A stretch of 64,000 nucleotides of DNA from an uncultured Pelagibacteraceae bacterium (GTDB lineage: Bacteria > Pseudomonadota > Alphaproteobacteria > Pelagibacterales > Pelagibacteraceae). The notes under the pieces were generated by a model that did no database searches, was not told where the DNA came from, and saw only the letters and a list, made by a program, of their open reading frames with translations. Position numbers and translations under genes: made by a program. Positions 42,454 to 52,567 of the stretch are shown piece after piece. Location of the stretch: positions 1 through 64,000 of the forward strand of contig CACIMN010000001.1 of NCBI GenBank assembly GCA_902587755.1, read 5' to 3'. Every line of letters starts with the position of its first letter. The first letter of the stretch is position 1.

Positions 42454-43333
42454 CATTTTTATAATCTGCTTTTCTTGCTAAATATATTCCAATAAATACT
42501 GCAATTAATGCAATTACAATTTTTGAGGTAATTATTTCATTTAAAAATATGTATCCTAAAATTATTCCAAAAATTGGAATTATGTATGAAACTTGTGAAT
42601 GAAATATTAGACCATTTGTCTTTAAAATTCTGAACCTCAATAACCATGCTATGCCGGTAGGAAATATTCCTAAATATATAACAGATATAATTGAGTCTGT
42701 TGAAGGGTTCAACATCCAAGGTTTCTCGAAAATTATGGTAAATGGAAAAAGTATAATTGTTGACCAAATTAATATGGAACCTGTAACATTCTCATTTTTC
42801 TTGTCACTAATTTTTAAAGTAATTACTCCCCCTATCACATAACAAGTAGACCCAAGCAAAATTAAAAGTGCAGCTATAAAATTATTTTCATTAATTAAAA
42901 AATTATCTGAAAATAAAAATACTATTCCTGAAAAGCCTATCAATAAACCTATTGTTTTTAATAAATTAAATTTTTCTCCCTTTAAAAAAAAGTGAGCTAA
43001 AACTGTTGAGCTTAAAGGTGTTGTAGACATTAAAATAGCTGCTAAATTACTTTGCACATAATTTACTCCATATGAAATTAGCATAAATGGTATAGCCAAG
43101 TTTACTAATCCTATAATTGCAAACCACTTCCAATCTTTTGAAAATGCTTCGATTTCAATATTTTTATAAAAGCATAAAATTAAAACAGGCATAGCGCCTA
43201 AAAAAGATCTTAAAAAACCTATTGTGATAGGTCCAAAAGAATATGTTGCAATTTTAATATTAAAAAAAGCTGAAGCCCATATTAAAGACAATATAGTCAA
43301 CAACAAATAATCAACTAACTTAGGTTTTCTCAT
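42446..43333 (-). CDS. EamA/DMT superfamily transporter
   Basis: The 295-aa protein has ten predicted helices in two similar halves of the drug/metabolite exporter family (EamA repeats; LTILSLIWASAFFNIKIATY and IISVIYLGIFPTGIAWLL). It converges with the methyltransferase gene by 8 bases and its ATG overlaps the YbaK-type stop by 4 bases. Substrate may be an amino acid or other small metabolite. Confidence 0.9.
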   Translation of the reverse strand: MRKPKLVDYLLLTILSLIWASAFFNIKIATYSFGPITIGFLRSFLGAMPVLILCFYKNIEIEAFSKDWKWFAIIGLVNLAIPFMLISYGVNYVQSNLAAILMSTTPLSSTVLAHFFLKGEKFNLLKTIGLLIGFSGIVFLFSDNFLINENNFIAALLILLGSTCYVIGGVITLKISDKKNENVTGSILIWSTIILFPFTIIFEKPWMLNPSTDSIISVIYLGIFPTGIAWLLRFRILKTNGLIFHSQVSYIIPIFGIILGYIFLNEIITSKIVIALIAVFIGIYLARKADYKNVT

Positions 43334-43812
43334 TCTGTTATCTCTTTTGTTACACCTGAAGTTAATGATTTTAAACTTTCAAAATCTATTTTAAAAACTG
43401 CATTAGGATGTCCAGCTGCTGCAAAGATAGAGTCAAAATTTTTTAAATTTTCATCAATAAATATTTTTATTTTTATCAAATGACCTGTTGGGGAAACACC
43501 CCCGATTGTATAACCTGTAACTTTTTTAACATCTTCAGGATTAGCCATAGAAACGTCTTTTTCATTTAAGATTTTTTTTAACTTATTCAAAGAACATCTT
43601 TTGTCTCCTGAAACTAAACAAAGAATAAATTCTTCTCCTGCTTTGAAAAGTAAGCTTTTTACAATTGCTCCAACTTTACAACCTAAAGCTGTAGCAGCAT
43701 CTTGCGCTGTCCTTGCTATTTGCTCTAAAACTATAACCCTCAGATTAGGATTAAATTCTTTAATTGCTTTTTCTGCTCTTTTAACCGGCTCTTTAAATAG
43801 TATTGAATTCAT
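43330..43812 (-). CDS. YbaK/EbsC family aminoacyl-tRNA deacylase-like protein
   Basis: The 160-aa protein has the YbaK/ProX fold signatures: TAQDAATALGCKVGAIVKSLLF with the active-site Lys region, FILCLVSGDKRCSLNKLKK, and GGVSPTGHLI plus FAAAGHPNAVFKI. It clears mischarged tRNA (for example Cys- or Ala-tRNAPro) in trans. It is upstream of, and coupled to, the EamA gene, and divergent from glnA. Confidence 0.9.
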   Translation of the reverse strand: MNSILFKEPVKRAEKAIKEFNPNLRVIVLEQIARTAQDAATALGCKVGAIVKSLLFKAGEEFILCLVSGDKRCSLNKLKKILNEKDVSMANPEDVKKVTGYTIGGVSPTGHLIKIKIFIDENLKNFDSIFAAAGHPNAVFKIDFESLKSLTSGVTKEITE

Positions 43813-43950
43813 TATTTTAATTTCTTTAAAAAATTAAGTGATTAATTACACTACTTATGTGAAAATTGCATAGGTGTTATTTATTAAATAAGCAATATTT
43901 TCCATTATTTTTTTGGTAATCAGGCCAGACAAAATTACATAGGAGACAAA

Positions 43951-45357
43951 ATGAGTGCAGCAAACGTTTTAAAATATATCAAAGAAAAAGATGCAGAATT
44001 TGTAGATTTAAGATTTACAGACCCAAGAGGTAAACTTCAGCATTTAACTATGGACTCAACGGTAGTTGATGAGGGAATGTTAAATGAAGGAGTATTTTTT
44101 GATGGATCTTCTATTGCAGGATGGAAAGCAATTAATGAGTCTGACATGATTTTAAAGCCTGATACTTCAAGAATGTTTATGGATCCTTTTACGTCTCATA
44201 ATACAGTAGTTTTGTTTTGCGATATTCTTGATGCGATAAAGAAAACACCATATGAAAGAGATCCTAGAGGTATAGCAAAAAAGGCAGAGGAATATTTAAA
44301 AGCTTCTGGAATTGGTGATAAAGCTTTTTTTGGTCCAGAGCCTGAGTTTTTTGTATTTGACGATGTGCGAATTAAAAATGATATGAATGAGTGTGGCTTT
44401 GCCCTAGACAGTAAAGAAGGTCCATATAATTCTGGGAAAGAATATGAAAATGGAAACATGGGTCATAGACCTGGTGTAAAAGGAGGATACTTCCCTGTTC
44501 CACCTGTAGATAGCGAACAGGATATGAGAAGTGAATATTTAAAAAACTTAAAAGAAGTGGGTATTAAAGTTGAAAAACATCACCATGAAGTTGCACCAAG
44601 TCAGCATGAGTTGGGAATGTATTTTGGAACTTTAGTTGATCAAGCAGATAATGTTCAGTTATACAAATATGTTGTTCAAATGGTAACTCATTCATTTGGA
44701 AAAACAGCAACATTTATGCCTAAACCAGTTGCGGGCGATAATGGTTCTGGAATGCATACTCATCAATCAATATGGAAAGGTGATACACCGGTATTTTCTG
44801 GTGATGCTTATTCAGGTTTGTCGGAAACTGCTTTGCATTATATTGGTGGAATTTTAAAACATGCAAAAGCGATCAATGCATTTTCAAATGCAACTACAAA
44901 TAGCTATAAGAGATTAATTCCTGGTTTTGAGGCTCCAGTATTACTAGCTTACTCAGCTAGAAATAGATCAGCATCATGTAGAATTCCTATTACCTTAAGT
45001 AAAAAAGGTGCAAGATGTGAAATTAGATTCCCTGATGCTTCAGGAAATCCATATCTAACCTTTGCCGCAATGTTAATGGCTGGAATAGATGGAATTAAAA
45101 ATAAAATTCATCCAGGTGAGTCATTTGATAAAGATTTATATGAATTACCACCAGAGGAAGTTAAATCTATTCCGACTGTATGCGGATCATTAAGGGAAGC
45201 AATGGAGAGTTTAGATAAAGACAGAGAATTTTTAACTCAAGGTGGTGTCTTTACTGATGATCAAATTGATGCTTATATTGCGCTAAAGTTCGAGGAAATT
45301 CATAAATTTGAACATGCACCTCATCCTGTTGAGTTTGAGATGTACTACAGCTGCTAA
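43951..45357 (+). CDS. glnA: Glutamine synthetase, type I
   Basis: The 468-aa dodecameric enzyme makes glutamine from glutamate, ammonia and ATP. Visible motifs: [58 protein letters not shown], and Tyr397 in [12 protein letters not shown], the site modified by adenylylation in this type. An AGGAG ribosome site lies 7 bases before the ATG. The 138-base upstream gap holds its promoter; I see no sigma-54 site in it. Confidence 0.97.
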   Translation: MSAANVLKYIKEKDAEFVDLRFTDPRGKLQHLTMDSTVVDEGMLNEGVFFDGSSIAGWKAINESDMILKPDTSRMFMDPFTSHNTVVLFCDILDAIKKTPYERDPRGIAKKAEEYLKASGIGDKAFFGPEPEFFVFDDVRIKNDMNECGFALDSKEGPYNSGKEYENGNMGHRPGVKGGYFPVPPVDSEQDMRSEYLKNLKEVGIKVEKHHHEVAPSQHELGMYFGTLVDQADNVQLYKYVVQMVTHSFGKTATFMPKPVAGDNGSGMHTHQSIWKGDTPVFSGDAYSGLSETALHYIGGILKHAKAINAFSNATTNSYKRLIPGFEAPVLLAYSARNRSASCRIPITLSKKGARCEIRFPDASGNPYLTFAAMLMAGIDGIKNKIHPGESFDKDLYELPPEEVKSIPTVCGSLREAMESLDKDREFLTQGGVFTDDQIDAYIALKFEEIHKFEHAPHPVEFEMYYSC

Positions 45358-45365
45358 ATATTTAG

Positions 45366-45536
45366 CTACTGTTTTGTTGTTGCAATTGTATTCTTGTTAA
45401 TACCTTTTTTTACGACGTAATCTTGGGTACCATTAGCACCAGTTTCAACTTCTTTTCGTAAATCCTTAAAGAAAGCTTTTTCTTTTAAAGAATCTTTTAG
45501 GTTCTTAACTAGATTTTTAAACTCAAATTTATTCAT
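45366..45536 (-). CDS. Small uncharacterised protein
   Basis: A 56-aa frame from the ATG at 45536 (61 aa from 45551), Lys-rich: MNKFEFKNLVKNLKDSLKEK, then KDLRKEVETGANGTQDYVVK. No membrane segment and no recognised family. It fills the gap between convergent glnA and the Suf genes, which run the same way. The helical, charged start and Gly-Asn-Gly centre look like a real peptide, but coding status rests on its open frame alone. Confidence 0.4.
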   Translation of the reverse strand: MNKFEFKNLVKNLKDSLKEKAFFKDLRKEVETGANGTQDYVVKKGINKNTIATTKQ

Positions 45537-45602
45537 AACGTATCTATACACTAGATATGCATAAAATGCAATTCAGATATGCAAATATTAGGATAATACA
45601 AC

Positions 45603-45938
45603 CTACGATGTTTTGAAGGACTCTCCACAGCCACATCGCTCAGTTTCATTTGGATTATTAAATACAAATGAGGAGGACAATTCCTCTTTTTTATAATCCA
45701 TTTCAGTTCCTAGCAGATACATAATAGCAGCTGAATCAACGAATACTTTTACACCCTTATCTTCAATAACTTCATCATTAGGATTTAACTCTTTTGTGTA
45801 TTCCATTACATATGACATCCCTGCACAACCACCAGATTTTACTGATACTCTAACTCCAATAGAATCTTTTTCAGCATTAGCCATTATTTCTTTTATTCTT
45901 GCAGCTGCATTATCACTCAATTTTATTATAGTATTCAT
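45603..45938 (-). CDS. sufA: Iron-sulfur cluster A-type carrier (SufA/IscA-like)
   Basis: The 111-aa protein has the three conserved Cys: one in SGGCAGMSYVMEY and two in RCGCGESFK. A-type carriers hold and deliver Fe-S clusters. It is the last gene of the leftward suf operon, its ATG overlapping the DUF59 stop by one base. Confidence 0.93.
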   Translation of the reverse strand: MNTIIKLSDNAAARIKEIMANAEKDSIGVRVSVKSGGCAGMSYVMEYTKELNPNDEVIEDKGVKVFVDSAAIMYLLGTEMDYKKEELSSSFVFNNPNETERCGCGESFKTS

Positions 45939-46237
45939 TATAAATTTAATTCTAATTTAGCTGCTTCTGACATCATGTCTTTATTCCATGGAGGATCCCA
46001 AACTAATTCGAGATCAACATCTTCAATGCCCTCAACTTGCATTGCACCCTCTTTAACTTCTTTAGGTAGACTTTCCGCTACGGGACAATTTGGAGTTGTC
46101 AAAGTCATTTTAATAATTGCAAACTTTTCATCCTTTACTTTAATATCATAAATCAAACCCAATTCGTAGATATTTACGGGTAACTCTGGGTCATAAATTT
46201 TTCTAATTTCTTCAATTATCTGTTCTTTTTTTGACAT
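45938..46237 (-). CDS. sufT: MIP18/DUF59 family Fe-S assembly protein (SufT)
   Basis: The 99-aa protein carries the DUF59 core: IYDPELPVNIYELGLIYDI, LTTPNCPVAESLP with the conserved Cys, and LVWDPPWNKDMMSEAAKL. In Suf operons this protein (SufT) helps cluster maturation and delivery. It lies 3 bases after sufU and overlaps sufA. Confidence 0.92.
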   Translation of the reverse strand: MSKKEQIIEEIRKIYDPELPVNIYELGLIYDIKVKDEKFAIIKMTLTTPNCPVAESLPKEVKEGAMQVEGIEDVDLELVWDPPWNKDMMSEAAKLELNL

Positions 46238-46240
46238 AAT

Positions 46241-46705
46241 TTAATTTTCTGTATTTACCTCTTCTGTTTTTTCGTCAAAAGCAGAAACCATTGTGTGCCA
46301 AGACAAGGTTGCACATTTAACTCTCATTGGATATTGCTTAACACCAGATAAACACATAAGTTTAGTTTTTTCATCTTCGCTCAAATATTCGGATTTTAAT
46401 TCAGGATTTTCTTTAATCATGCCTAAAAAATCCTCAACTATTTCTTTAGCCTCATGCTCATTTTTTCCTTTAATCAAATCAGTCATTATAGATGCTGAAG
46501 CCATTGAAATGGCACAACCACTCCCCTCAAAAGATGCATCTTCTACAATTTTTTGTCCATTCAATTTTAAATAAACATGAACATTATCACCACAAAGAGG
46601 ATTGTTACCTTTAGCATCTTTATTAAAACCTTCTGTCTTTCTAAGATTTCTTGGATTTTTACCATGCTCCAATATAATTTCTTGATATAACTCTTTTAAA
46701 TTCAT
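46241..46705 (-). CDS. sufU: SUF sulfur-transfer / scaffold protein (SufU)
   Basis: The 154-aa protein matches SufU: NPLCGDNVHVYLKLN with Cys38/Asp40, FEGSGCAISMASASIMTDLI with Cys64, and GVKQYPMRVKCATLSWH with Cys131. SufU takes sulfur from SufS through its zinc-bound Cys; some act as scaffolds. SufE is absent from the operon, which fits SufU as the SufS partner. Start overlaps the sufS stop by one base. Confidence 0.92.
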   Translation of the reverse strand: MNLKELYQEIILEHGKNPRNLRKTEGFNKDAKGNNPLCGDNVHVYLKLNGQKIVEDASFEGSGCAISMASASIMTDLIKGKNEHEAKEIVEDFLGMIKENPELKSEYLSEDEKTKLMCLSGVKQYPMRVKCATLSWHTMVSAFDEKTEEVNTEN

Positions 46706-47922
46706 TATAAGTTAAATATTTTTTTACAATTGTTTATCGACTGGTTTAACTGATCTAAATCTTCTTTTGTATTATAAATACCAACTGATGCTCGAGCACT
46801 TGCTGGGATATTTAATTTGTCATGTAGAATTTGACAACAATGATGTCCTGCTCTTATCGCAACCCCGTCTTCATCCAAGATAGTTGCAATATCGTGAGGA
46901 TGAACTCCTTCTATAGTGAATGATAAAACCCCTCCTTTATTTTTTGGATTTCCAATAAGTTTAACAGAGTTATTTTTTTGCAATAACTCTTGTCCGTATT
47001 CTACTAAGTCTGCTTCGTGTTTCATTACATTTTCGATACCAATACTCTCTAAAAATTTTATTGATTGATCAAAAGCAATTACTTGTGCTGTAGCCATAGT
47101 CCCTGCCTCATACTTATTAGGCAATTCACCATATGAAATTCTATCTTTTTTAACTTCATTTATCATTCCTCCACCACCTTGATATGGAGGTAATTCTTCT
47201 AACCATTTTTTTTTACCATATAGAACTCCTAAACCTGTAGGTCCATACATTTTGTGACATGAAATTGCATAGAAGTCACAATCTAAATCTTGCATGTCTA
47301 GTTTTAAATGTGGTGCTCCTTGGCATCCATCAACTACAATAATTATACCTTTTGAATGTGCAAGCTGGGCAATTTCTTTTACTGGTAGAATTGCACCTGT
47401 TACATTTGACAAATGAGTAATTGAAATTAACTTAGTTTTTGGAGTTATTTTATTTTCTATTTCTTCAAGAGTTATTTCGCCCTCTTCATTTATTTCAGCA
47501 AAATTAATTTTTATATTTTTTGATTTTCTTAAGAAATGCCATGGAACATAATTTGAATGATGCTCGAGTTCTGTAATCAAAATTTCGTCACCTTCCTTTA
47601 AGTAACTTTGACCTAATGTATTAGCAACTAAATTTAATGCTTCAGTAGCACCCTTTGTAAAAACAATTTCATTTTTGTCTTTAGCGTTAATATATTTTTG
47701 AACAGAAATTCTAGTATTTTCATATAAATTAGTAGCAGCAACTGCAAGATAATGGACACTTCTACCTACATTTGAAAATTGTTTGGTATAAAATTCATTA
47801 ATTCTATCTACAACTATCTTAGGTTTTTGAGATGAGTTTGCACTATCTAAATAAACTAGATCATTATTCTGAATTTTTTCATCAAAAATAGGAAATTCTT
47901 TTTTTATCAAATCTATATTCAT
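46705..47922 (-). CDS. sufS: Cysteine desulfurase
   Basis: The 405-aa PLP enzyme has the PLP-binding Lys224 in ISCHKMYGPTGLGVLYG, EHHSNYVPW, VDGCQGAPHLKLD, and the catalytic Cys362 in IRAGHHCCQIL (group II). It removes sulfur from cysteine and passes it to SufU. Its ATG overlaps the sufD stop by 4 bases. Confidence 0.96.
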   Translation of the reverse strand: MNIDLIKKEFPIFDEKIQNNDLVYLDSANSSQKPKIVVDRINEFYTKQFSNVGRSVHYLAVAATNLYENTRISVQKYINAKDKNEIVFTKGATEALNLVANTLGQSYLKEGDEILITELEHHSNYVPWHFLRKSKNIKINFAEINEEGEITLEEIENKITPKTKLISITHLSNVTGAILPVKEIAQLAHSKGIIIVVDGCQGAPHLKLDMQDLDCDFYAISCHKMYGPTGLGVLYGKKKWLEELPPYQGGGGMINEVKKDRISYGELPNKYEAGTMATAQVIAFDQSIKFLESIGIENVMKHEADLVEYGQELLQKNNSVKLIGNPKNKGGVLSFTIEGVHPHDIATILDEDGVAIRAGHHCCQILHDKLNIPASARASVGIYNTKEDLDQLNQSINNCKKIFNL

Positions 47923-49166
47923 TCTTTAATACCAATCATATTTTTTATTAAGTTTTTTATTTCTGGGTCAGTAATTTTTTCCACAACATCAAGCAGAAAA
48001 CCATTGATTAATAGCTCTCTTGATTGCTGATAACTTAAACCTCTAGACATTAAATAAAATATAGAATCTTCATTCAAACTACCTGAAGCTGAACCATGCG
48101 AACACTTAACGTCATCAGCATAAATTTCTAGTTCTGGCTTTGCATTAAACTCAGATTCTTTATTTAACAATATTGCTTTACTCAATTGGTATCCATCTGT
48201 TTTCTGAGCATCTGAATTTACAAATATTTTTCCTTGATACACTGCTTTAGAACTTTCATCTAAAACACTTTTAATCAGTTGATAACTTTTTGTATTTTTG
48301 TTTTGATGATTTATTATTGATCTGATTTCATGATGTTTTTCATTATTCAATGAAAAAACACCATTCATAAAAGCTGATGCATAAACTCCGTTTAAATTAC
48401 AATTTATCTCATTTTTAGAAAAATTTGATCCAGAGGATAAAATGAATGTTTCAGAAATACTATTTTTATCTTGATCAATATTATTAAAGGAATATTTAAT
48501 ATTTTTATTCTCAAACTTATCTATTTTATAGTTTTTTAAAACTGAATTTTCTTTTAATTCAAAGTTATAAAAAATATTTAAAAAATTTTTTTCAGATGTA
48601 TCATTAAATAAATCAATTAATCTTAATGAACTATCTTTATCTAGTTCAAAATTAAGTCGTAAATTAATATTTTTAGACCAAATTTTGGTATTTGTTGTAT
48701 GATAGATAATAAGTGGTTTTACTAATTGATAACCTTTTTTTACCAATATTTTAAAACATTTACTTGTAAAGGCATTGTTCAAGTCTGATAATGAATTGCT
48801 ATTTTTAAATTCATTTATAGTTTCTGATTGATCAATTATTTCTATTTGATCTTTTTTTTCATATTCAAAATCGATTTTTTCAATTCTACCATTTATAAAA
48901 ACTATTTTATTATGCTCTAATCCATCTACAAATACAGATGTATCAACTTTATTAGTAGACGCGTGATCATTAAAAAAACTAAGTTCTCCAATATTATTTT
49001 TTATTATTTGATTAAGATCTGAAAATTTCCAATCTTCTTCTTTTCTGTTTGGAAAACCTTTGTCTATAAAATTATCTAAACAAAATTTTTTTATTTCAAT
49101 ATCTTTTTGAGATAAACTTAAATTTTTTATACTATTATTAAAGTCTTTATGTAATTGTTCTTTCAT
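47919..49166 (-). CDS. sufD: Fe-S assembly scaffold SufD
   Basis: The 415-aa protein is weakly conserved at the N terminus but has the SufB/D beta-helix and C-terminal motif DDVKCSHGSASGSLNEDSIFYLMSRGLS, diagnostic of SufD. It forms SufBC2D with SufB and SufC. The gene abuts sufC with no gap and overlaps sufS. Confidence 0.93.
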   Translation of the reverse strand: MKEQLHKDFNNSIKNLSLSQKDIEIKKFCLDNFIDKGFPNRKEEDWKFSDLNQIIKNNIGELSFFNDHASTNKVDTSVFVDGLEHNKIVFINGRIEKIDFEYEKKDQIEIIDQSETINEFKNSNSLSDLNNAFTSKCFKILVKKGYQLVKPLIIYHTTNTKIWSKNINLRLNFELDKDSSLRLIDLFNDTSEKNFLNIFYNFELKENSVLKNYKIDKFENKNIKYSFNNIDQDKNSISETFILSSGSNFSKNEINCNLNGVYASAFMNGVFSLNNEKHHEIRSIINHQNKNTKSYQLIKSVLDESSKAVYQGKIFVNSDAQKTDGYQLSKAILLNKESEFNAKPELEIYADDVKCSHGSASGSLNEDSIFYLMSRGLSYQQSRELLINGFLLDVVEKITDPEIKNLIKNMIGIKE

Positions 49167-49901
49167 TTAATTTAGATTCTCGTATCCCTTTTTTTCTAAT
49201 TCTAAAGCTAAATCTGGACCACCTGATTTTATAATTTTTCCATTCATCAAAACGTGGACGAAATCAGGTTTTATGTAATCAAGCAATCTTTGGTAGTGTG
49301 TAATTATTAAAAATGAATTGTTTTTATCTCTCAATGTATTAACTCCATCAGCAACAATTTTTAAAGCATCAATATCTAAACCAGAATCAGTTTCATCTAA
49401 AATTGATAATTTTGGAGCCAATAATGACATCTGTAAAATTTCATTTTTCTTTTTTTCACCTCCAGAAAAACCAACGTTCAACTGTCTATTTAATTTTTCC
49501 TCATCAAATTTTAGTTCTTTAGATTTTTCTTTTACTAGTTTTAAAAATTCAATAGCATCAAGCTCTTTTTCGCCCCTAGCTTTTCTCACAGCGTTCAAAG
49601 AAGTTTTTAAAAATATATTTGTATTTACACCTGGAATTTCCAAAGGATATTGGAAAGCTAAAAATATACCCTTGTGTGCTCTTTCTTCTGTTTCAAGTTC
49701 AAATAAATCTTTATCCTCAAAAAGAACTTCACCAGAAACCTCGTAACCTTTTTTTCCAGATAAAATATTTGATAATGTGCTTTTTCCAGATCCATTAGGA
49801 CCCATAATTGCATGAACCTCTCCAGGATTTATATCTAAGGATAGCCCATTTAAAATAGACTTTTTGTCGATAGTTGCGTTTAAATTATTTATTTTAAGCA
49901 T
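49167..49901 (-). CDS. sufC: Fe-S assembly ATPase SufC
   Basis: The 244-aa ABC-type ATPase has Walker A GPNGSGKSTLSN, signature GFSGGEKKKNEILQM, Walker B LSILDETDSGLDIDAL and H-loop ITHYQ. It powers conformational changes in the SufBC2D scaffold. It sits one base after sufB and directly before sufD. Confidence 0.96.
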   Translation of the reverse strand: MLKINNLNATIDKKSILNGLSLDINPGEVHAIMGPNGSGKSTLSNILSGKKGYEVSGEVLFEDKDLFELETEERAHKGIFLAFQYPLEIPGVNTNIFLKTSLNAVRKARGEKELDAIEFLKLVKEKSKELKFDEEKLNRQLNVGFSGGEKKKNEILQMSLLAPKLSILDETDSGLDIDALKIVADGVNTLRDKNNSFLIITHYQRLLDYIKPDFVHVLMNGKIIKSGGPDLALELEKKGYENLN

Positions 49902-49902
49902 A

Positions 49903-51345
49903 TTAACCTACACTTCCTTCCAAGCTGATACCTACAAGTTTTTGAGCTTCTACTGCAAACTCCATAGGCAATTGTTGCAATACTTCCTTACAAAAACCGT
50001 TAACAATCAAACCAACAGCCTCCTCTGGATTTAATCCTCTTTGTTGACAATAATGTAACTGCTCTTCACTAATCTTGGATGTGGTTGCCTCATGAGCAAT
50101 ATTGGACTCAGAATTTTTATTTTTTATATAAGGAACAGTGTGAGCTCCACACTTGTTACCCATTAATAAAGAGTCACACTGAGTATAATTAGTTGAATTT
50201 TTGGCTTTTGACGAAATATCAACTAAACCTCTATAAGTCATATCTGAACTACCAGCTGAGATTCCTTTCGAAATTATTTTACTTTTAGTATTTTTGCCTA
50301 AATGGATCATTTTGGTACCTGTATCAGCTTTTTGATGATTGTTTGTGATAGCTATTGAATAGAACTCACCAACAGAATTATCTCCTTTTAAAATACAACT
50401 AGGATACTTCCAGGTAATCGCAGAACCTGTTTCTACTTGTGTCCAGGAAATTTTTGAATTTTTTCCTTTGCATAAACCTCTTTTTGTAACAAAATTATAA
50501 ATTCCACCTTTACCATCTTTATCACCTGGATACCAATTTTGAACTGTTGAATATTTTATTTCTGCATCATCTAATGCAATTAATTCTACATTAGCAGCAT
50601 GTAATTGGTTTTCATCTCTCATCGGAGCTGTACAGCCTTCTAAGTAACTAACATAGCTTCCTTTGTCTGCAATAATCAAAGTTCTTTCAAATTGACCTGT
50701 ATTTGATGCATTAATTCTAAAATAAGTTGATAGTTCCATTGGACATCTAACACCCTCTGGAATGTATACAAAAGAACCGTCTGTAAAAACTGCAGAGTTT
50801 AATGTTGCAAAAAAATGATCACTTGTTGGAATTACAGAGCCTAAATATTTTTTGACTAATTCAGGGTGATTTTGAATTGCCTCTGATATAGGGCAAAATA
50901 TAATTCCCTGTTTAGTTAATTCATCTTTAAAAGTAGTAGCTACAGAAACTGAATCAAATACAGCATCAACAGCTATTCCATTTAATCTTGCTTGTTCTTG
51001 CAAGGGTATTCCAAGTTTTTTATAAGTTTCTAAAAGTTTAGGATCTAGTTCATCTAAACTCTTTGGTTTATCTTTCATGCTTTTAGGAGAAGAGTAATAA
51101 TATAAATCTTGATAATCTATTTTTGGAAATTTAGGTTTTTGCCAATCTGGTTCTTTTAAAATTTTAAATCTTTCAAAAGCTTTTAATCTAAACTCAAGCA
51201 TCCATCGAGGTTCTTTTTTAATATTAGAAATAAATTTAATAACATCTTCATTCAGACCTTTTGGTGCTTGAATATTTTCTATATCCGTTGAAAAACCATA
51301 TTTATAGTCTTTTAAATTATTTATTTCTTTTTGTCTGTTATCCAT
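49903..51345 (-). CDS. sufB: Fe-S assembly scaffold SufB
   Basis: The 480-aa protein contains the SufB hallmarks [60 protein letters not shown] and the C-terminal [16 protein letters not shown]. SufB is the subunit on which the cluster is built. It starts the structural part of the operon, one base after the IscR-type gene. Confidence 0.96.
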   Translation of the reverse strand: MDNRQKEINNLKDYKYGFSTDIENIQAPKGLNEDVIKFISNIKKEPRWMLEFRLKAFERFKILKEPDWQKPKFPKIDYQDLYYYSSPKSMKDKPKSLDELDPKLLETYKKLGIPLQEQARLNGIAVDAVFDSVSVATTFKDELTKQGIIFCPISEAIQNHPELVKKYLGSVIPTSDHFFATLNSAVFTDGSFVYIPEGVRCPMELSTYFRINASNTGQFERTLIIADKGSYVSYLEGCTAPMRDENQLHAANVELIALDDAEIKYSTVQNWYPGDKDGKGGIYNFVTKRGLCKGKNSKISWTQVETGSAITWKYPSCILKGDNSVGEFYSIAITNNHQKADTGTKMIHLGKNTKSKIISKGISAGSSDMTYRGLVDISSKAKNSTNYTQCDSLLMGNKCGAHTVPYIKNKNSESNIAHEATTSKISEEQLHYCQQRGLNPEEAVGLIVNGFCKEVLQQLPMEFAVEAQKLVGISLEGSVG

Positions 51346-51346
51346 T

Positions 51347-51772
51347 CTAAACTCTTGTCTCTTTATTGTTATTTAATAAATCTTTTAGGCTTTTATTTTC
51401 AAAAAATGTATTGATGTGTACCTCTAATTCATCCCATAAGTTATGTGTAATACATTTTGTGGCTTTACCATTGCATCCTTTTTTAGATTCTTTTTTACAT
51501 TGAACAGTTTTTACTTTTTCATCTACAGCATGAAAGATATTTGTTAATTTAATATCGTTCGGGTTTTTATTAAGAACGTATCCTCCTTGAGTACCTCTTA
51601 TACTTTTAACAATTTCATTTTTTTTTAATTTAGAAAAAATTTGTTCTAAGTAATCTAAAGATATACCTTGTCTCAACGATATATCTCTTAATGATACCGG
51701 ATTGATATTGTCAAACCTGGCCAAATCTACTAATGCCATTACTGCGTATCTACCTTTTGATGTTAGTTTCAT
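51347..51772 (-). CDS. iscR: Rrf2 family Fe-S-sensing repressor (IscR-type)
   Basis: The 141-aa protein has the Rrf2 winged helix: [38 protein letters not shown], and [13 protein letters not shown]. Three Cys (92, 100, 107) and His110 in KCITH match the IscR cluster ligands, but spacing is CX7CX6C, wider than the CX5CX5C of E. coli IscR. A GGG-containing ribosome site precedes the ATG. It heads the suf operon and probably represses its own promoter, where a perfect palindrome lies. Confidence 0.93.
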   Translation of the reverse strand: MKLTSKGRYAVMALVDLARFDNINPVSLRDISLRQGISLDYLEQIFSKLKKNEIVKSIRGTQGGYVLNKNPNDIKLTNIFHAVDEKVKTVQCKKESKKGCNGKATKCITHNLWDELEVHINTFFENKSLKDLLNNNKETRV

Positions 51773-51795
51773 ATTTTACCCTTAAAATGTGGGTT

Positions 51796-51823
51796 TTTAT
51801 ACATACCTGACCAAAATGGTCAA
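51796..51823 (-). promoter_or_regulatory. suf operon promoter with Rrf2/IscR-type operator
   Basis: On the minus strand, TTGACC (51823-51818) and TATAAA (51801-51796), 16 bases apart, make a good -35/-10 pair ending 24 bases before the iscR ATG. The perfect 15-base palindrome TGACCAAAATGGTCA (51808-51822) covers the -35 box and spacer, as expected for a repressor site. The half-site resembles IscR type 1 sites (TTGACY), so autoregulation by the first gene product is the simplest reading. Confidence 0.7.
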
Positions 51824-51910
51824 GTTTAGAGTTATAAAAAAAACTCACATTTTGTCGCTGACTTGTGATAAACGTACATTTTTTTTGAGAATAATAATCA
51901 ATATCGCTTT

Positions 51911-52567
51911 ATGGATAATAAAATTTCAGAAATATTTATACCTGGGCCTGCAGGAAGACTAGAAGCCAAATATTATAAAAGTAAAAAAAATACTTCTCCA
52001 ATTGCTTTAGTATTACAACCACATCCTCAATATGGTGGAACGATGAATAATAAAGTAGTGGTAGATACTTTTCATACTTTTATGGATAACGATTTTTCAG
52101 TATGTAGAGTAAATTTTAGAGGTGTTGGCAAGAGTGATGGAGAATTTGATAATGGTCAAGGTGAACTTGCTGATGCAGCAGCAGCTTTAGATTGGTTAGA
52201 AAGAGAAAATTTTGATAATTCTCAATGTTGGGTATCGGGATTTTCATTTGGATCATTAATTGCAATGCAATTATTAATGAGAAGACCAGAAATAAATAGA
52301 TTTATTGCTATCTCACCTCAACCAAATGTTTACGATTTCTCTTTTTTATCTCCATGTCCAACTTCAGGTTTAATCGCTTATGGTAAAAAAGATGAATTAG
52401 TGCCAGTAGAATACATTACTGAGCTTGATAAAAGATTGAGTGCACAAAAAGGTATTAAAGTAGAATTTAATGCGATATCTGAAGCTAACCATTTTTTTTC
52501 AAAAACAAGTAATGCTTTAATTAAGCATCTTGATAAATATATAAAAAAAGAAACAGCACTATATTAA
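51911..52567 (+). CDS. COG2945-type alpha/beta hydrolase
   Basis: The 218-aa protein has the nucleophile elbow VSGFSFGSLIAMQL, upstream RVNFRGVGKSDGEFDNGQGE, a carboxylate in YGKKDELVP, and a C-terminal His in EANHFFS, so the catalytic triad is complete. PHPQYGGTMNNKVV is a family marker. The gene is commonly found beside suf genes in alphaproteobacteria. It diverges from iscR by 138 bases; its natural ester or thioester substrate is unknown. Confidence 0.88.
   Translation: MDNKISEIFIPGPAGRLEAKYYKSKKNTSPIALVLQPHPQYGGTMNNKVVVDTFHTFMDNDFSVCRVNFRGVGKSDGEFDNGQGELADAAAALDWLERENFDNSQCWVSGFSFGSLIAMQLLMRRPEINRFIAISPQPNVYDFSFLSPCPTSGLIAYGKKDELVPVEYITELDKRLSAQKGIKVEFNAISEANHFFSKTSNALIKHLDKYIKKETALY

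Noticed and set aside
43813-43950. Possible sigma-54 promoter or glutamine riboswitch before glnA
   Set aside because: No TGGCAC-N5-TTGC pair and no convincing structured element; only an ordinary AT-rich leader with a ribosome site.
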